Of a DNA stretch of 64,000 nt, positions 45,836-57,734 are shown one piece after another. The first letter of the stretch is position 1, and each line of letters starts with the position of its first letter. A model generated the notes under the pieces. That model worked only from the letters and a program-made list of their open reading frames with translations, had not been told where the DNA came from and did not search any database. A program made the translations under genes and the position numbers. Origin of the DNA: Eremomyces bilateralis CBS 781.70 (lineage: Eukaryota; Ascomycota; Dothideomycetes; Eremomycetales; Eremomycetaceae); contig NW_022985069.1 in NCBI RefSeq assembly GCF_010015585.1, forward strand, positions 1,531,846 to 1,595,845, given 5' to 3'.

Positions 45836-48343
45836 CTACGTCTCGGCAGAAGCGATCGGAGCGATCGGAGCAATCGGACTTTGCCTCTCCCGTAGAAGGC
45901 GGAGTGGAAGAGCGAAGAGCCCTTCTTCTGGACGTTCCTCGACTTGCCATTCAGCCTCCGCCGCTCCCTCACCCCGAGTCCCGTCCTTCTTTGCTGGGTC
46001 GATAGCCTCCTCTGCTGAGAGCGAATCTTCGATGGGTTTGGTGGCCTCTGGACTGGATTCAAGTGAGACCTCTGGGCTCTGTACCGTGTCGAGTAGAGCA
46101 TCTTTGGGAGACCCATCGTGCGGTTTAGTGGCCTCTGGCTTGACAACCTCTGGTGTGACATCCTCGAGCTTAACAGTCCCGGGTATGGGTTCTTCCGGCT
46201 CAACACTCTTAGGGTTAAGGTCCTCCGTCTCAGCTTCCTCCGAATTGACATGATCTGGGGTGATGTCCTCCGGCGAGGCCTTTTCCAGTTTGACATCCAC
46301 TCGCTTGAAATCCTCCGACGTGATGTCCTCCAGCGTGACGTCCTGCAGCTTGACATCCTCCAGCTTGACGTCCTCCAACTTAACGTGCTCCACCTTGATA
46401 TCCTCCGCCTTAATTCCCTCAGATCCAATTACTACGGGTTTACTCTCCTCCGGCGTGATATTGTCCAGCTTGACATCCTCGTGGGTAATGCCATTAGAGT
46501 CGACTCCACTAATTTCAGCGCTCTTGGGCATGCTATTCTCGAGCACTGTGTCGTCGACCTTGGTTTCTACAATATTGACAGCCTCAGACCCGATTTGTCT
46601 AACCTGAACGTCTGCGGACGGGGATGGTTCGGCGGCGGGACCATCCGAACAGACTTCTTCGAGCTTGTTTGGCTCAGCCTGGTCGTCTCCAGACGGAAAC
46701 AGTTCGGTGTCCAGTGCTTCCAAACCAGGTTCCCCAGGTAAGATGGTTTTCGTATATGTGGGCTCCACAGGAGTGTCGTCGTCCGTTCTGTGCGCTTCGA
46801 ATTCGGCCGGCTGGGAAATGGGCACATTTACAGGTACTTTCACTTCCTGGGCTTCGGCTCTCTCAAAGCCCATTTTGGGTGTGACCGGCTCGGGCGTAGG
46901 CACGCTCGCCTCAATTTCCTCAGTGACGGCTTTCTCTTTACCTGCCTCAGAGTTGACAGGTTCAGATGCGGGCTCCTCTGCTATCCCATCCTCGGGTTTG
47001 GTTTTCTCCGTCTCTATCACTGGAGATTGAACATGCCCGGTTTGATTTCCCGCGGATCTGAAGCCTGACTTCGGTGTCTCCCCCCTCGCCAGTTCTCCCT
47101 TCAACTCAGCAAAAGCCCGGGACGATGTGGAAATGGCCGTTGTAGGCGTCTCTAGCGGTAAAGGACTTCTCGCCACAGCATCCAAGCTTCCTAGCTCCGC
47201 CAGCGACTGCTGCTGCACGAGGAGAGGGGGCGGACTCTGCGGCATCATCCGCACTGCCGTCATTGGGGTCAGCGGCATGAACGGGCGATTTCCCTGCGGC
47301 GACTTCAACAGCGCGGCATTCAGGTTGGTTCCGCGAATCGCCGCATAGGAGCTCACGGCGACGTCGCTCCCCTCCGGTGACAGCGGGTTGCTATGGATCG
47401 ATCCGCCGCTCATGGAGAGAGTTATGGCGCTTTGGCGGGCCGTTCCAAGCTCCTTGTCGCTCGTGCCAAGTTTCAGACCCTTCAGTTTCTCTGATAGGCG
47501 GCTGCCACCGGGGCTGCGCGGCGATGTAGGGCTGCGGGTGCCAGAAGGGGGAGATCGAGGGGCTTCGGCACCGGAGAGGTCAATTCCGCCAATGGAGATC
47601 GGTGCAGGTCTGGAGGAGACCCCGAAGTTCTGTTCGATCCATTCCTTTTCCTGCATAGCCATGATCAGGGCAACGCCTTCGACGTTCTTCTTAGACTCCT
47701 CGTCGATTTCCTTTTGTAATGACCGAAGACGCGCCTTGGCCCATTTCGTGTGTAAGACGCCTTTCTTGCCAGCCGACCGCGCTGTAGCACCTAACTCAGG
47801 TGGGTAGATTGCGGGTAACGGATTCGCCCGCCATGTTCGTTCTGGTGCGCTCGGCGATTTGGAACCGTTACGTTCGCCTTTGTCTCCGTCGCCCATTGAT
47901 GAGGGATTTGTTTTGAAAGGTATTCTAGTCAAGGTAATCATTGCCGGTACGGAAACGCCGGGTGGAAGCAAGTAGTAGAGTCTGGTAACCTCCTCCGTCC
48001 CACCTTTTCGATCATCAGCCGGCAGAACCACACTCTTGCCCTCCCACCAGATATGCCATTCGTCGCCATCGTTTGCATGTCCGCTGGTATCGACATCCGC
48101 ATCCCATTCGATCATCAGGATCTTGGTACCCTCATTGCCTTTGCCCGACTCGAACTCGAACCTGGCCCTACAGCCAGAGTTGTTTGATAGGCTCGAGGAC
48201 CCGTAAATTGACGGTCGCTGATAGGGCTGGACATTGAGCGGATGATATGCGCGCGGTGTCGATGTGTCGAGCGGACTTAGTGCCGATGTGAGGGAGTTGC
48301 GATGGTGCGGATGCGGTGTGGATGCTGCTGCTGGATGCGCCAT
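45836..48343 (-). CDS. Large disordered protein with acidic pentapeptide-repeat tail, unknown function
   Basis: A single exon of 835 residues. The first part (about 60-140) looks folded, with RARFEFESGKGNEGTKILMI, DEWHIWWEGKSVVLPADD and RLYYLLPPGVSVPAMITLTR, which would suit a small beta-domain. A helical WAKARLRSLQKEIDEES segment follows at about 200. The middle is Ser/Pro-rich with many SP and TP sites. The C-terminal third is acidic and dominated by a pentapeptide repeat of the form K-x-E-D-[VI] (for example KLEDVKLEDVKLQDVTLEDI) between roughly residues 615 and 735, encoded by 15-bp direct repeats. The end is Arg-rich (LPLRLLRERQSPIAPIAP). I do not recognise a family; the WW-box-like N-terminus is probably the conserved part. 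The ATG at 48343 starts MAHPAAAST. Confidence 0.75.
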   Translation of the reverse strand: MAHPAAASTPHPHHRNSLTSALSPLDTSTPRAYHPLNVQPYQRPSIYGSSSLSNNSGCRARFEFESGKGNEGTKILMIEWDADVDTSGHANDGDEWHIWWEGKSVVLPADDRKGGTEEVTRLYYLLPPGVSVPAMITLTRIPFKTNPSSMGDGDKGERNGSKSPSAPERTWRANPLPAIYPPELGATARSAGKKGVLHTKWAKARLRSLQKEIDEESKKNVEGVALIMAMQEKEWIEQNFGVSSRPAPISIGGIDLSGAEAPRSPPSGTRSPTSPRSPGGSRLSEKLKGLKLGTSDKELGTARQSAITLSMSGGSIHSNPLSPEGSDVAVSSYAAIRGTNLNAALLKSPQGNRPFMPLTPMTAVRMMPQSPPPLLVQQQSLAELGSLDAVARSPLPLETPTTAISTSSRAFAELKGELARGETPKSGFRSAGNQTGHVQSPVIETEKTKPEDGIAEEPASEPVNSEAGKEKAVTEEIEASVPTPEPVTPKMGFERAEAQEVKVPVNVPISQPAEFEAHRTDDDTPVEPTYTKTILPGEPGLEALDTELFPSGDDQAEPNKLEEVCSDGPAAEPSPSADVQVRQIGSEAVNIVETKVDDTVLENSMPKSAEISGVDSNGITHEDVKLDNITPEESKPVVIGSEGIKAEDIKVEHVKLEDVKLEDVKLQDVTLEDITSEDFKRVDVKLEKASPEDITPDHVNSEEAETEDLNPKSVEPEEPIPGTVKLEDVTPEVVKPEATKPHDGSPKDALLDTVQSPEVSLESSPEATKPIEDSLSAEEAIDPAKKDGTRGEGAAEAEWQVEERPEEGLFALPLRLLRERQSPIAPIAPIASAET

Positions 48344-50334
48344 GGTCGGAGGCCACGATGTAAAATTATGGATAAGACTGGAGTTTGGATAGGCAACCTA
48401 GGTACTGGTACCGGACCGTTACCGACGGGCAGGGAGATCCTAATATCGGATTGTCTGGTAACTGAAAACGAGTGCTCCACGCGGAGATATCTCCTGTCTG
48501 AGTCTCCTGTCACGCTGATGCTCTATTTGAGCGATGGGTCCGTCCGCGTCTTTCTCCGCTTCCGATTTCTTGGAGCCTGGAGGATGCCGCGAGCCTGCTG
48601 CGGGTCGATCCTATGGATTTGTCTGAGTCGTAGAAAATTCCCTCCGCTAAAGGCTAAGCCTGTATAATACAAGTATGGACTTCAACCATGATGGTTCTAT
48701 TATACGACTGCTCGAAATCTAGACGAGATGAGGTAGAAATGAGACGAGGAGAGAAATGAAGCCGCCAAGGGAAGCTTTCGTTTGGATTCAAATGTATGAA
48801 GAGAGGAGTGGGGTCCAGAGCGAAGGTCCAGTGTCTTGCTAAGTTGCTATCCAGTGTCTCTACGAGCCATCGGGGCCCGGGGTCTCCGTTCGTGTCGAAG
48901 AGGCGCTAAAATAGCTCCGGGTACGTGGAACGACTAATGAGTCAAGGGCGCTGGCATCAAGAATTACTGATACATAGGTAAATCGAATAGAATGAAGTTC
49001 AACCAAGAAACACTTGAAATGATGATTCTCCAAAGTTCGACAGCTACGAGACGGTGAGAGACTCCAAGCCCCTTAAAGTAATCTATGAAACAAATGACCA
49101 CCAACTCGCTTGGCCCATGCCCTCTCCTTGCCTATCCTAAACCTAATGCAGAAGTATCCAAGGTCCCGAATCTTTGTAACGTACAACGTTCAGCTCGAGG
49201 CTCTGCTAGACTACGTACACCATTCATAGGCACCGGCAATCTACAATAGGTAAACAGGAAATCCAACCATCAGGTGGGCAGCCCGTTTCACCAGCACCCG
49301 ACTCTTTCGATCTCTCCACCAGATCGGCCCCCATGAGCCAAACAGACAGCCAGGACACCTCGGATCCAACATTAGGAGCTGCTATGGCGGTTGGATTCAG
49401 GAGTTGGCAGGATAGGATTGGTCCACTGGGGGGAATGGATGGTGATCCGCAATGACGGAAGATGGAAAAACGGTGGAGGGCTTGTGAATGGAATCAAGCG
49501 GCCCAGGAGCCCAGAGGGAATGACTGCAAGTTTCACGTTTGGCATCCAGATTTTGAATATTCATTTCATTTCCGGAATATGTCACCCGTCCCAGATCTCA
49601 TGCAACGTCGTCACGACATGAAGAATCCCGACTCGGCAGCTTCTGGCCTTTCCTCGGAGCCGGATTCAGAATTCCGAAATCCGTCATATATTTCCCCAAT
49701 ACCCATAACGACTCGGCGTAGAACTACCATCCTTCCCATCATGCACTGCTCCATCCCCTTCTCCCTAGCGTTCCGACATCAAATACATCCTCCCGCCAGC
49801 CCACCTTGATGCCACCGAAGGAAAACAAATGTATATCCAGTCGTACCAGCGATTCGCTGACACTGCCCACCGAACGCCCTCCACCCTTCCAAGACCAGTA
49901 AGTAAAGAGAGAATATCTGCGATATGCTTGTGCTAGCTTGCTGCCATGATGTCTCTATTTCGTTGGTTGATGAAGACCCCGATCCCAAAGGTGGGCGGTT
50001 GGTAATAGGAACAAAATATTACAAAGGGGTATAATGGTGATGTATCCACAAGAAGAGAAATACGACGCGGGTAGATACTGTCGCGAGGCGGTGAAGCCTG
50101 TAAGAAGAGAAGGTTAAGAGAGTCCCGAAATCCCAGATTTCCACGCTATGCAGGTAAGTATAATAGTGTAGTGTTCAGAAACGGGTGTGTTGAAGGTTCC
50201 GTTGTGAAGAGTGGGTGTAATTCAGCGGAGAGAGAACAGACCGAGACAGAGACCCAAGATAAGTTCCGATCGGCCCATCAAGGGAGCGGAAAGCGGTGCA
50301 AATGAATGACGGTATTAATGTGTGGGTTTCGGTC
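48344..50334. other. 2-kb spacer without a gene
   Basis: It should hold the promoter of the repeat-tail gene and the 3' untranslated region of the regulator gene at 50335. The longest open frames are about 120 codons and lack recognisable features. Confidence 0.5.
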
Positions 50335-52770
50335 TCAGATTAGCAGAAAGTCCCAGCCCCTCTGTATCATAACGTCCCGCCAGTGGACGCTCTGTCTCTC
50401 TCCTTGCTGTTCTGCGTCGTCGTTGTGTGTCCAAACATCCTTGAGCAGTTCCGCCATTCGTCCAAAGGAACCAAACTGTGATGCATCACCCATTTGGGCT
50501 GACCGCTCGGTAAACATGAGCCGGAAACTTGAGTGTTGCAGCGATACGGAGCCTGCGATGAGCAATGGCCAGACTAAGGATCGGTCAAACCCCTCAGGGC
50601 CGGGAGGAATGAAGCTCATGGCATCCACGAGGGTATCAACGAGGTTCATGACATTGGGATCCCGTCGGTCGAAATGAGGAACCAAACTGCACAGGTAGAT
50701 GCGTGCGGCCGCTCGGAAGACGGCGGTCATATTCTTACAGAGCTGTCGCGGCCGAATGGCGCCGGTGACAGAGAAAGGCGACGCAAGATCATCCGGCCCT
50801 GGTTCCGTCGCACTGATGTGATCACCGAGCATCTTGATGTGGGTGCAGAGCATGACTTCGTCCATGCCGTCCAACTTGAGAGCGTCGAGGCACGCAATTT
50901 CGGAGATCAGGAACATGATCCGGTCGTCGCAGCCCATGAGCTCGGCAAGTCCCATTGCCGCGTTGGAGAGGTTCTTTTCCCGATAAGTGTCAGCGAAGAC
51001 TGGCGCACGACCCAACATGGTTGCACCGAGTATGTCAATCCACGAGGCGAGGACCATGTTGAACGGTGGTTGCGCAGAACCGCTTCCAACAACGTGGGGA
51101 AGCTCCAGTTTGTTGATCAGGTCGGTTGCAGCACGGAAGTGGTCTTGCCATGAGATGTCCAGCAAGCCATCGTCAGGCCGGCCAACTGAGCAGTGGAAGA
51201 AGATCATGCCAAGAGTCGCTTCAAGGATCTGTGCATAATCATCGTTTGTGCTCAACGCCTCACACAGCTTCAGGATTGTGGCATGACGATGACGCATGAT
51301 GTCTGCATCGATCTGTTCTCCTTGAATGCCCTCAGTAGCTTTCAGGTGAAGTGCAGATATGCTGAGGCAGCAATGCAGGTAGGCCTTGTTGGATTCAAGA
51401 GCAGGAAGGATGACGTCCGAGCGAGCAGACCCGTGTTGGTTTGCATCCAGGATAGGAAAGATGAGTCTCAAGACGTTGTCAATGAAGTGGTTGAGCAGAT
51501 GCTGATCGCACTCCTCGACTTGAATCATCGTCTGATGAGTCGGCGAGAAGGTGTGGTGTGGGAAGTCAAAGAAATCAAAATTGACAGGCTCCTCGGCGAA
51601 TGATTCTCTTCTGCTCTCGTAGTAGTCGTGCTGAATCCAACCCTCGGTCGGGAGCTCTTGGCCTGGTTGCGCGGGCATCTGGTAAGTACTGAAGGTCGAC
51701 ATTGTGGAGTCGCGACGCGTTGGAATGTCGTTCACGAAAGTCTGTCGTTCGGTCTTGATATCAACCTCGTACGGTGCGAAGTTACCAAAAGGCGGTGGAG
51801 GGGGAAACGAAGGCACAAATTGCGGAGGTGGCATGATGGATGAGCTGAAGAGGTCCTGGGTGGTCATGGAGTTGTAGTTGCAGCCCAGGGAGAATTGTGA
51901 TTCCAAGGATACTCCTCTTGTCCGCGCCATCTCGTCAGAAAATCCATCTGATGTTGGTACGGAATGACTGAGACTTGGAGGAGTAGTGTCGTTGAGTCCC
52001 TGTGTAGTGGCTGATGCTTCCGCCTTCTCGTTCAGCTTCGTTCGCTTGATGACATCCTTGATGAGCTCTTTCTGGTGTGCTCGCTTCTCGGTATTGCTCC
52101 ACCACATTGGTCGCTTGTATTCGCATTTGAGTCCAAGGTGACGGCAGGCTTTACAGGAGTGCTTGCCCTCATCGCACTTTTTCCGTCGCAATCTGCAGGT
52201 AAAGCAGCCTGGATGTCAATCATGTCAGTTACGGCCACTGGAATGTTGAGAAGGTATGAAACATATGGAATATATAGATTGGAATCGAGACTCTGAGAAA
52301 TAGTAATGGAAATAATGATGACTTGTGAGGCAGTCAAGGCCTCCCCAAAGACCACGAGAGTATTGCCGCTGTACTTGTCTCAATATCGCGGTCATAATTG
52401 CATATCAGCACTCTCAATGGCATATTGTTATGGGCTTCGGCATCTTTTCGCAGCTGTCCATTGTTCAAGATGTCTCGCCGCAAAATTCGATCAAACTGTG
52501 AGACCGGGGAAAAGATGACGACAAAGGTTGCATTTCGGAGGAGGCTCTGGGAGAATGCGGCGCGTGCAGTCCACCAAGTGCCGATCCCTGCACGCCATCG
52601 TGCATAAAAGAAAAAAGGACCGAAAACAACTGACCTGTTCGCGACCTGCGATGCATTTTCGAGGACGTCTCCTTGGCCTTGGTAGCAGCGACATTTCCAA
52701 CAGACATTTCCGGAGCGGTTTTAGTAGGTTTGGAGGAGGTTGAGGAAGGCGATTGCGACTTGGACGCCAT
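50335..52770 (-). CDS. Zn2Cys6 transcription factor with Fungal_trans_2-like domain (possibly Pro1/NosA/RosA class)
   Basis: Two exons, complement of 50335-52208 and 52635-52770, give 669 residues. The intron is 426 nt (52209-52634; GTCAGT donor, TGACATGATTGACATCCAG end) and splits the zinc cluster: exon 1 ends HRRSRT and exon 2 starts CFTC. The cluster GCFTCRLRRKKCDEGKHSCK fits C-x2-C-x6-C-x6-C-x2-C-x6-C exactly (first Cys at 47) and continues RHLGLKCEYKRPMWW. A basic linker follows, then a Ser/Pro/Phe-rich part. From about residue 270 there is a helical regulatory domain beginning CDQHLLNHFIDNVLRLIFPI, resembling Fungal_trans_2 (PF11951). Size, the RSRTGCFTCRLRRKKCDE cluster and domain order recall Sordaria PRO1 and Aspergillus NosA/RosA, regulators of sexual development; this is from memory and not verified. 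The large upstream gap would suit a developmental regulator. Confidence 0.88.
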
Positions 52771-55700
52771 TGAGGGTGGGATACAGGCGGGAGATATCGA
52801 AATTGCGAGGCACCCTCCCGATGGTCCCCAGCTCCAAGACGAGGAGGACCCGAGCCGATGGGAATTACAATTGAGCGAATCCGGTTTGGGATGCAGGTAC
52901 CCTCTGCTCTTTCGCAAAATCCACGGGACCAGTCCAGAGCCAGCGCCTCACACGGGATCAAACAGGATTGATCAAGGCAGTGGTCGCGTACAGAATCGCT
53001 AGGCTGGGTGGACCTTGTCGGCACGGTTAGTAGCGGAGTCTCCAGGAGCGAATTGGCCGACCAGCGGTCAAAACGCTGGGTGATTGGTGAGACTTGGGGG
53101 AAAGGAATAAAGAGAGAGGAGGGGGGAAGGGGAAACGAAACGAAAGCAAAAAATGGCAGCAAATTAGCACAGCAAGCACGAAATGGAGATCAAGAGCAAG
53201 AAGTGAAGAAGGAGAAATGTACCTTATATGTTCTGCTTCTGGAACCGAGAGCCACAAAATGCACCTCATCGGTCGAGTTCTATATTTGGCGACAGTCTTG
53301 GATGGGCAGCAGTTTGGACTTTGGCCATCTTTCCCCCCCGCATCCAAGGGTGCCACCAACCTCCTCTTCTGCTGTCCAGAGCCCGATAGAGCGGAAGAGA
53401 GGTTGACCGGGCCAGTGATTGGGCGGGCGGCCAGATAGTTAGCCTATTTTTCAAACCTGCATTGGGAAATGCCTTGATCTGGTCTATTTTGGGGCATTTC
53501 ACGGGCCAAGCTGTCCGATCCCGCTATTGCCCCCATGCTGCTCTTAGCTTTCAGTGCCTTTCGCAACGCTATCTCAAATAACGGGGTGAGATCGGCGTGA
53601 TATAACTGGATTTGGTCGGAGTAATTAAGCTTTGCAGAACTTTAGACTCAATCAAACCGTAGATTACTTTGCTGAAGCTAGGAGGGAAGAGGCTGAAGAA
53701 ATGCGACGACGGTGACAAGAGCTCCTCTCTGGAGAGTTCCTTTCCCCGCCCCTCGATGCTCGGTTCGAGAAGCATTCGGTGACGTCTCAACAAGTCTCAC
53801 AGATATTCTAATGCAGAGAATATTGAATAGCGTGTGAAGCGGAATGCATTAGTCTCGCGACACCATGCAACTCCCCTGTGAACTGTACCAAGACGGCTCG
53901 ACCCTAGGAGGGAACCTGCACTATCGATAAAAGAGTTCCAGCAGCCCACTGACGGAGGTTGTATCTGACTGTCTCCTCGTTCATGGTGACCCGAGATTGA
54001 TATTTGTGCAACAGATGCGCATGAAGGTGGCTCTTCGGTGGTCATTCCACTGTCTCGGTTGCCCTATCTCCACGGACAACCCATTGTTGCAGATGATGCA
54101 ACGTCTCATCCACGTTTGCCATTTTTTGACTCAGACTTGGTGGATGCAGATCAGCGCAACGGTGCATCCTCGTGGTCGAAGTTGTGTTGGATAGCTTCAA
54201 ACTCCGGAGCAGTATCTGGGGCTGGTTCTCCGACATATTCCTAACAGAGTCTTTACACTTTGGACAGCCAGGGAGATCCATGTACCTCTCAGTGGCACTT
54301 CGGCGGAAGAGTACACCGTACCCGAGATGTGCATAAAGGCATTACACAGGGACGGTAAGGTTTGCGCAGGAAGTGATGGGCAGAATTGTCAGGTCCGGTG
54401 GGACGTGAAGCGAAAGGTTGAGAGCGCCTCACGGTGGGATGTGGTTGGCGGGGGAGGTTGGAACTGGCGTGGAAGGTGTGGAAGGTGCAGACCAAGCTTT
54501 ACCGGATCCAGGGTGGGTATCCATCACAATCCCTGTCTCAGAATGCACGGGGCATCAGCGGCACGATCCGTCTCGTCCAATCGACGCGCCAATGCGCACC
54601 CCGGTCCGATCACTGGCCTACTGTGTCCATAGAAACTGACAGGGGTATATTGCTATGGGCCAGGGGAGCCGACTTTGGCCATTCAGCATCGTCGTCCAAG
54701 CGCCTCCGGGGCACCAAATCTAGGAAATCGCAAGATTCCAGAGCAGATTCAAATGCCGCTAATTGCCCGGTTTGGAAAGAATGTACCATAATTAGCTCCC
54801 TATCTGCCTGTCAAGGTACAGTAGTTGTCCCTCGTGACAGACTATTTTGGTGCGATGACAATTTCTTGCCATACGACGCATATCATTGGGTACCGACTGT
54901 CAAAATCTAATTAATCCCCATCACAAATGATAAGCAATAGAGAGACGGAGAGATAGATAGACAGAATAGGAGTGAGACAGTGAGACGTCTTTTCCAGGTC
55001 TTTGCACATCACCTGCTCTCACAACTGGTTTCTCCGCTCTACTCTCTCCGACCTTGTACCACACTCCCTTCCTAGCCATCCACATTACCGAGGGTTACTT
55101 TCTCACCGCTGTTGATGCTGGTGGCGACCATGTCACTCGGTTGGACAGCAGACGGTCATGTAGTACGAGGTAAAATCTAGAAAGTACCTGCTCCACTGGA
55201 GACTGCGAATCCAACCGCTCCAAGCGGAAAGTCTCGGCTTCATCAACCAAGGCTCGAAGATCGGCCGAACCGGACACTACTAAAGGATGGACACGCTAGT
55301 TGAGCCGCTTGACAAATAATCCCCCTCATTCAAAGCGTTGGCAGGTGAGTGGATGAAGCCGATGGCAATTCTAAGCCCTTCGGTATTGTCTAGAAGCCTC
55401 AACAACATAGGCCTACCCAACCGTTGGATGTATAGGCCTCTATGTCTACGAAGGTTCGGATTTAGCGGCACCAGAGGCCTGAGAGTACGACGTATCGTTA
55501 CTCCAGGTTCTGTTCGGGGCGTACGCCATGATAGTCGGGACAGGACCACATTTGGTTCATGTACACGAGCGATCTAAGCATTCAAACATATTGATCGGAG
55601 GGTCAATGCTCTACACGATTATCGAGATGTCGAGTGGTCCATCGGCACGGTGATCATGAAAAGTTGTTGAGATTAGGGTTCATTTCAAGATTTGAATTCT

Positions 55701-57734
55701 GGAAGCGAATATGGCTTCAACCTTTTAAGTTGATCGTTGCTAGTGTGGAGTGATATCAGTCAAGCTGTCATAAAATGCCGCATATCTGTCGTGCCTGAAG
55801 GTTTCATTGGACTCTTTAATGAAAATGCTAGGGAAAGGATTAGAATTGAGCTCGTATAACTCATGGACTACCAAACCTCTGGGACTGGAGGCACTCAACT
55901 TGTGCCGTGTCTGACAGTTTCCTCGCCGGGCATCAATGCTCAGCACGATCGCGTGCTGATATACCAGTGAATAATGCCCCCACGTCCATGCGGTAGTCCC
56001 GAGGCGTACCATTTGAAAGGAAGCCATGGGATTGGAAGTCCCGGATAGCAGACACAGCAGCAAGGGATGGGAAGGATACTTGGGAGCACGAGAACAGGAT
56101 GTAAAGAAACGACTGTACTCCTTGAGATGCAGATTGGGAAAATGCAATGGTAGCGGTACAAGGATTTGACGTTGAACAACATGAAGTGCTAGGTATAGGT
56201 ACATGTGACCTTTTGGGCCATGTGCAGAGTACTGATTCCAAACACAACAGTCAGTGGTGGCTGGGACGGTTGTGGCCAGCTATTCCCGAGTACTCCGTAC
56301 CATATCCATGAATAATCCTTGATGATACGGATGCGATTCTTTGGCGAATGTGCTTCGACCGGAAATTTGAGACTGACTTCGGGTTCTGTGCACGTCCATC
56401 GTCGTGAAAAGATCGTGAAAAGATCGTCATGAGTGGAACAGTCGCATGAACCATGGGTGATGAGGCGGTTGAGGAGGAGGATCGTCTCGGGGCAAACCTT
56501 GTCATTCGGTCTGGAAGGATTCTCTGTAGCTGTTTTTGTCCTTGCGGTGCATCAGGTTGATATCGGAACATCAGGGTATGAATGGGTATCAAAATATGAT
56601 GCCCAATGATCTAGCGCCCACAAAGAAACGATGGTCCTCAACACCTCACAACTCAGAGCTTTGCGGCGAAGTCCCAACAACCTCCATGTTCCATCATCGA
56701 TCTCGAATGCAGGAACGATATTGACCAGCCTTGCTACGGTGGTTTGATATCATGTTGTGATCTCGTTGAGAAGGGTTTTCAGGGAACTGGTTGCTCGATG
56801 TTGTGGCTGCTGAAGTCTCTAGGGGTGTCCGCTTCATCCCGACCGATCCCTTGTAAGCGTGGACGAGGGAGGCGACGCTTGACAGGTGGTTGAGAGCCAT
56901 CAGACTATCAGAGACATCGGAGGAAAGAGACATCAGAGACGCATAGTCTCACAGATAATAATAACTGACAGGGACTAAAAACGGCCTGAAGACAGGTCTC
57001 TCCAGACTCGCCCATGGAGCGACGAATGGCATTCCAAAGACCAGGACGTAGTACGACATCGGTGACCAGGTTTAAGCGCCCAATTCTCGACGCTGATGCT
57101 CACGAGGAGGGTCGCGGAGGGCAGCGATTGGCGGCATGTTCTGCAATCGTATGTCGCGGGGGTCCTGGAGCGGTTTCGAGCCTTCGAGGGTTGCTAAAAC
57201 GGGGATCAAGCCGCCCGGCCCGCATGGAGCATGTTTCTGCGAGGATCCCGTCCAGTCATCACATCCTCCATTCCCCTTCCAGATGTGCCAGTCTGCCAGA
57301 TCACAGATGCCCTCATGCCCAGATGCCCTGTCGGCCGTCGCCCAGTCACTCGCCCGCCAGTGCAGGGCAGATCCAATGCATCATTGCATCCAACATCACT
57401 ATACCCTGCCATGTCACAGGTGCGACGAATCGTAGATGGCTAATATCTGCACGACGACATGGAACCAGAAACACCTTCGCGCCCGCCATTCGGCGCTGCA
57501 CAATGCATGTCTCGCGATAGTACAAGTAAATGCTCATACCGCCCCGCCTGAGTCTGCTCCCCTCCCCTTTCCGCTTGTTGCTGTCCGTATACAGTTTCAT
57601 TACCCGTTGAATTGTTGCGATTTTGCTATCGCAACCCCAAATTTCCAGATAGAAAGCGAATTGGCTGGTAACGGCACCCCATGTCATAGCCTGGTTTTCG
57701 TTGCGTTTGCTTATTGAGTGTCGCTGCTTACACA
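52771..57734. other. 5-kb region without a supported gene
   Basis: The left part (52771 to about 54000) must include the promoter of the Zn2Cys6 regulator. The right part leads into the SAM/PH gene. Open frames up to about 168 codons exist on both strands, but none shows family motifs, splice-joined continuity or a convincing start. The best of them (55740-56204, minus) is discussed among the rejected items. A direct duplication GATCGTGAAAA lies near 56400. Confidence 0.45.

Noticed and set aside
55740-56204. Minus-strand open frame of 154 codons, with a passable C-terminal half
   Set aside because: No family motif, no supportive splice sites or promoter, and overlapping frames of similar length lie in the same stretch. 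It remains possible but not supportable by eye.
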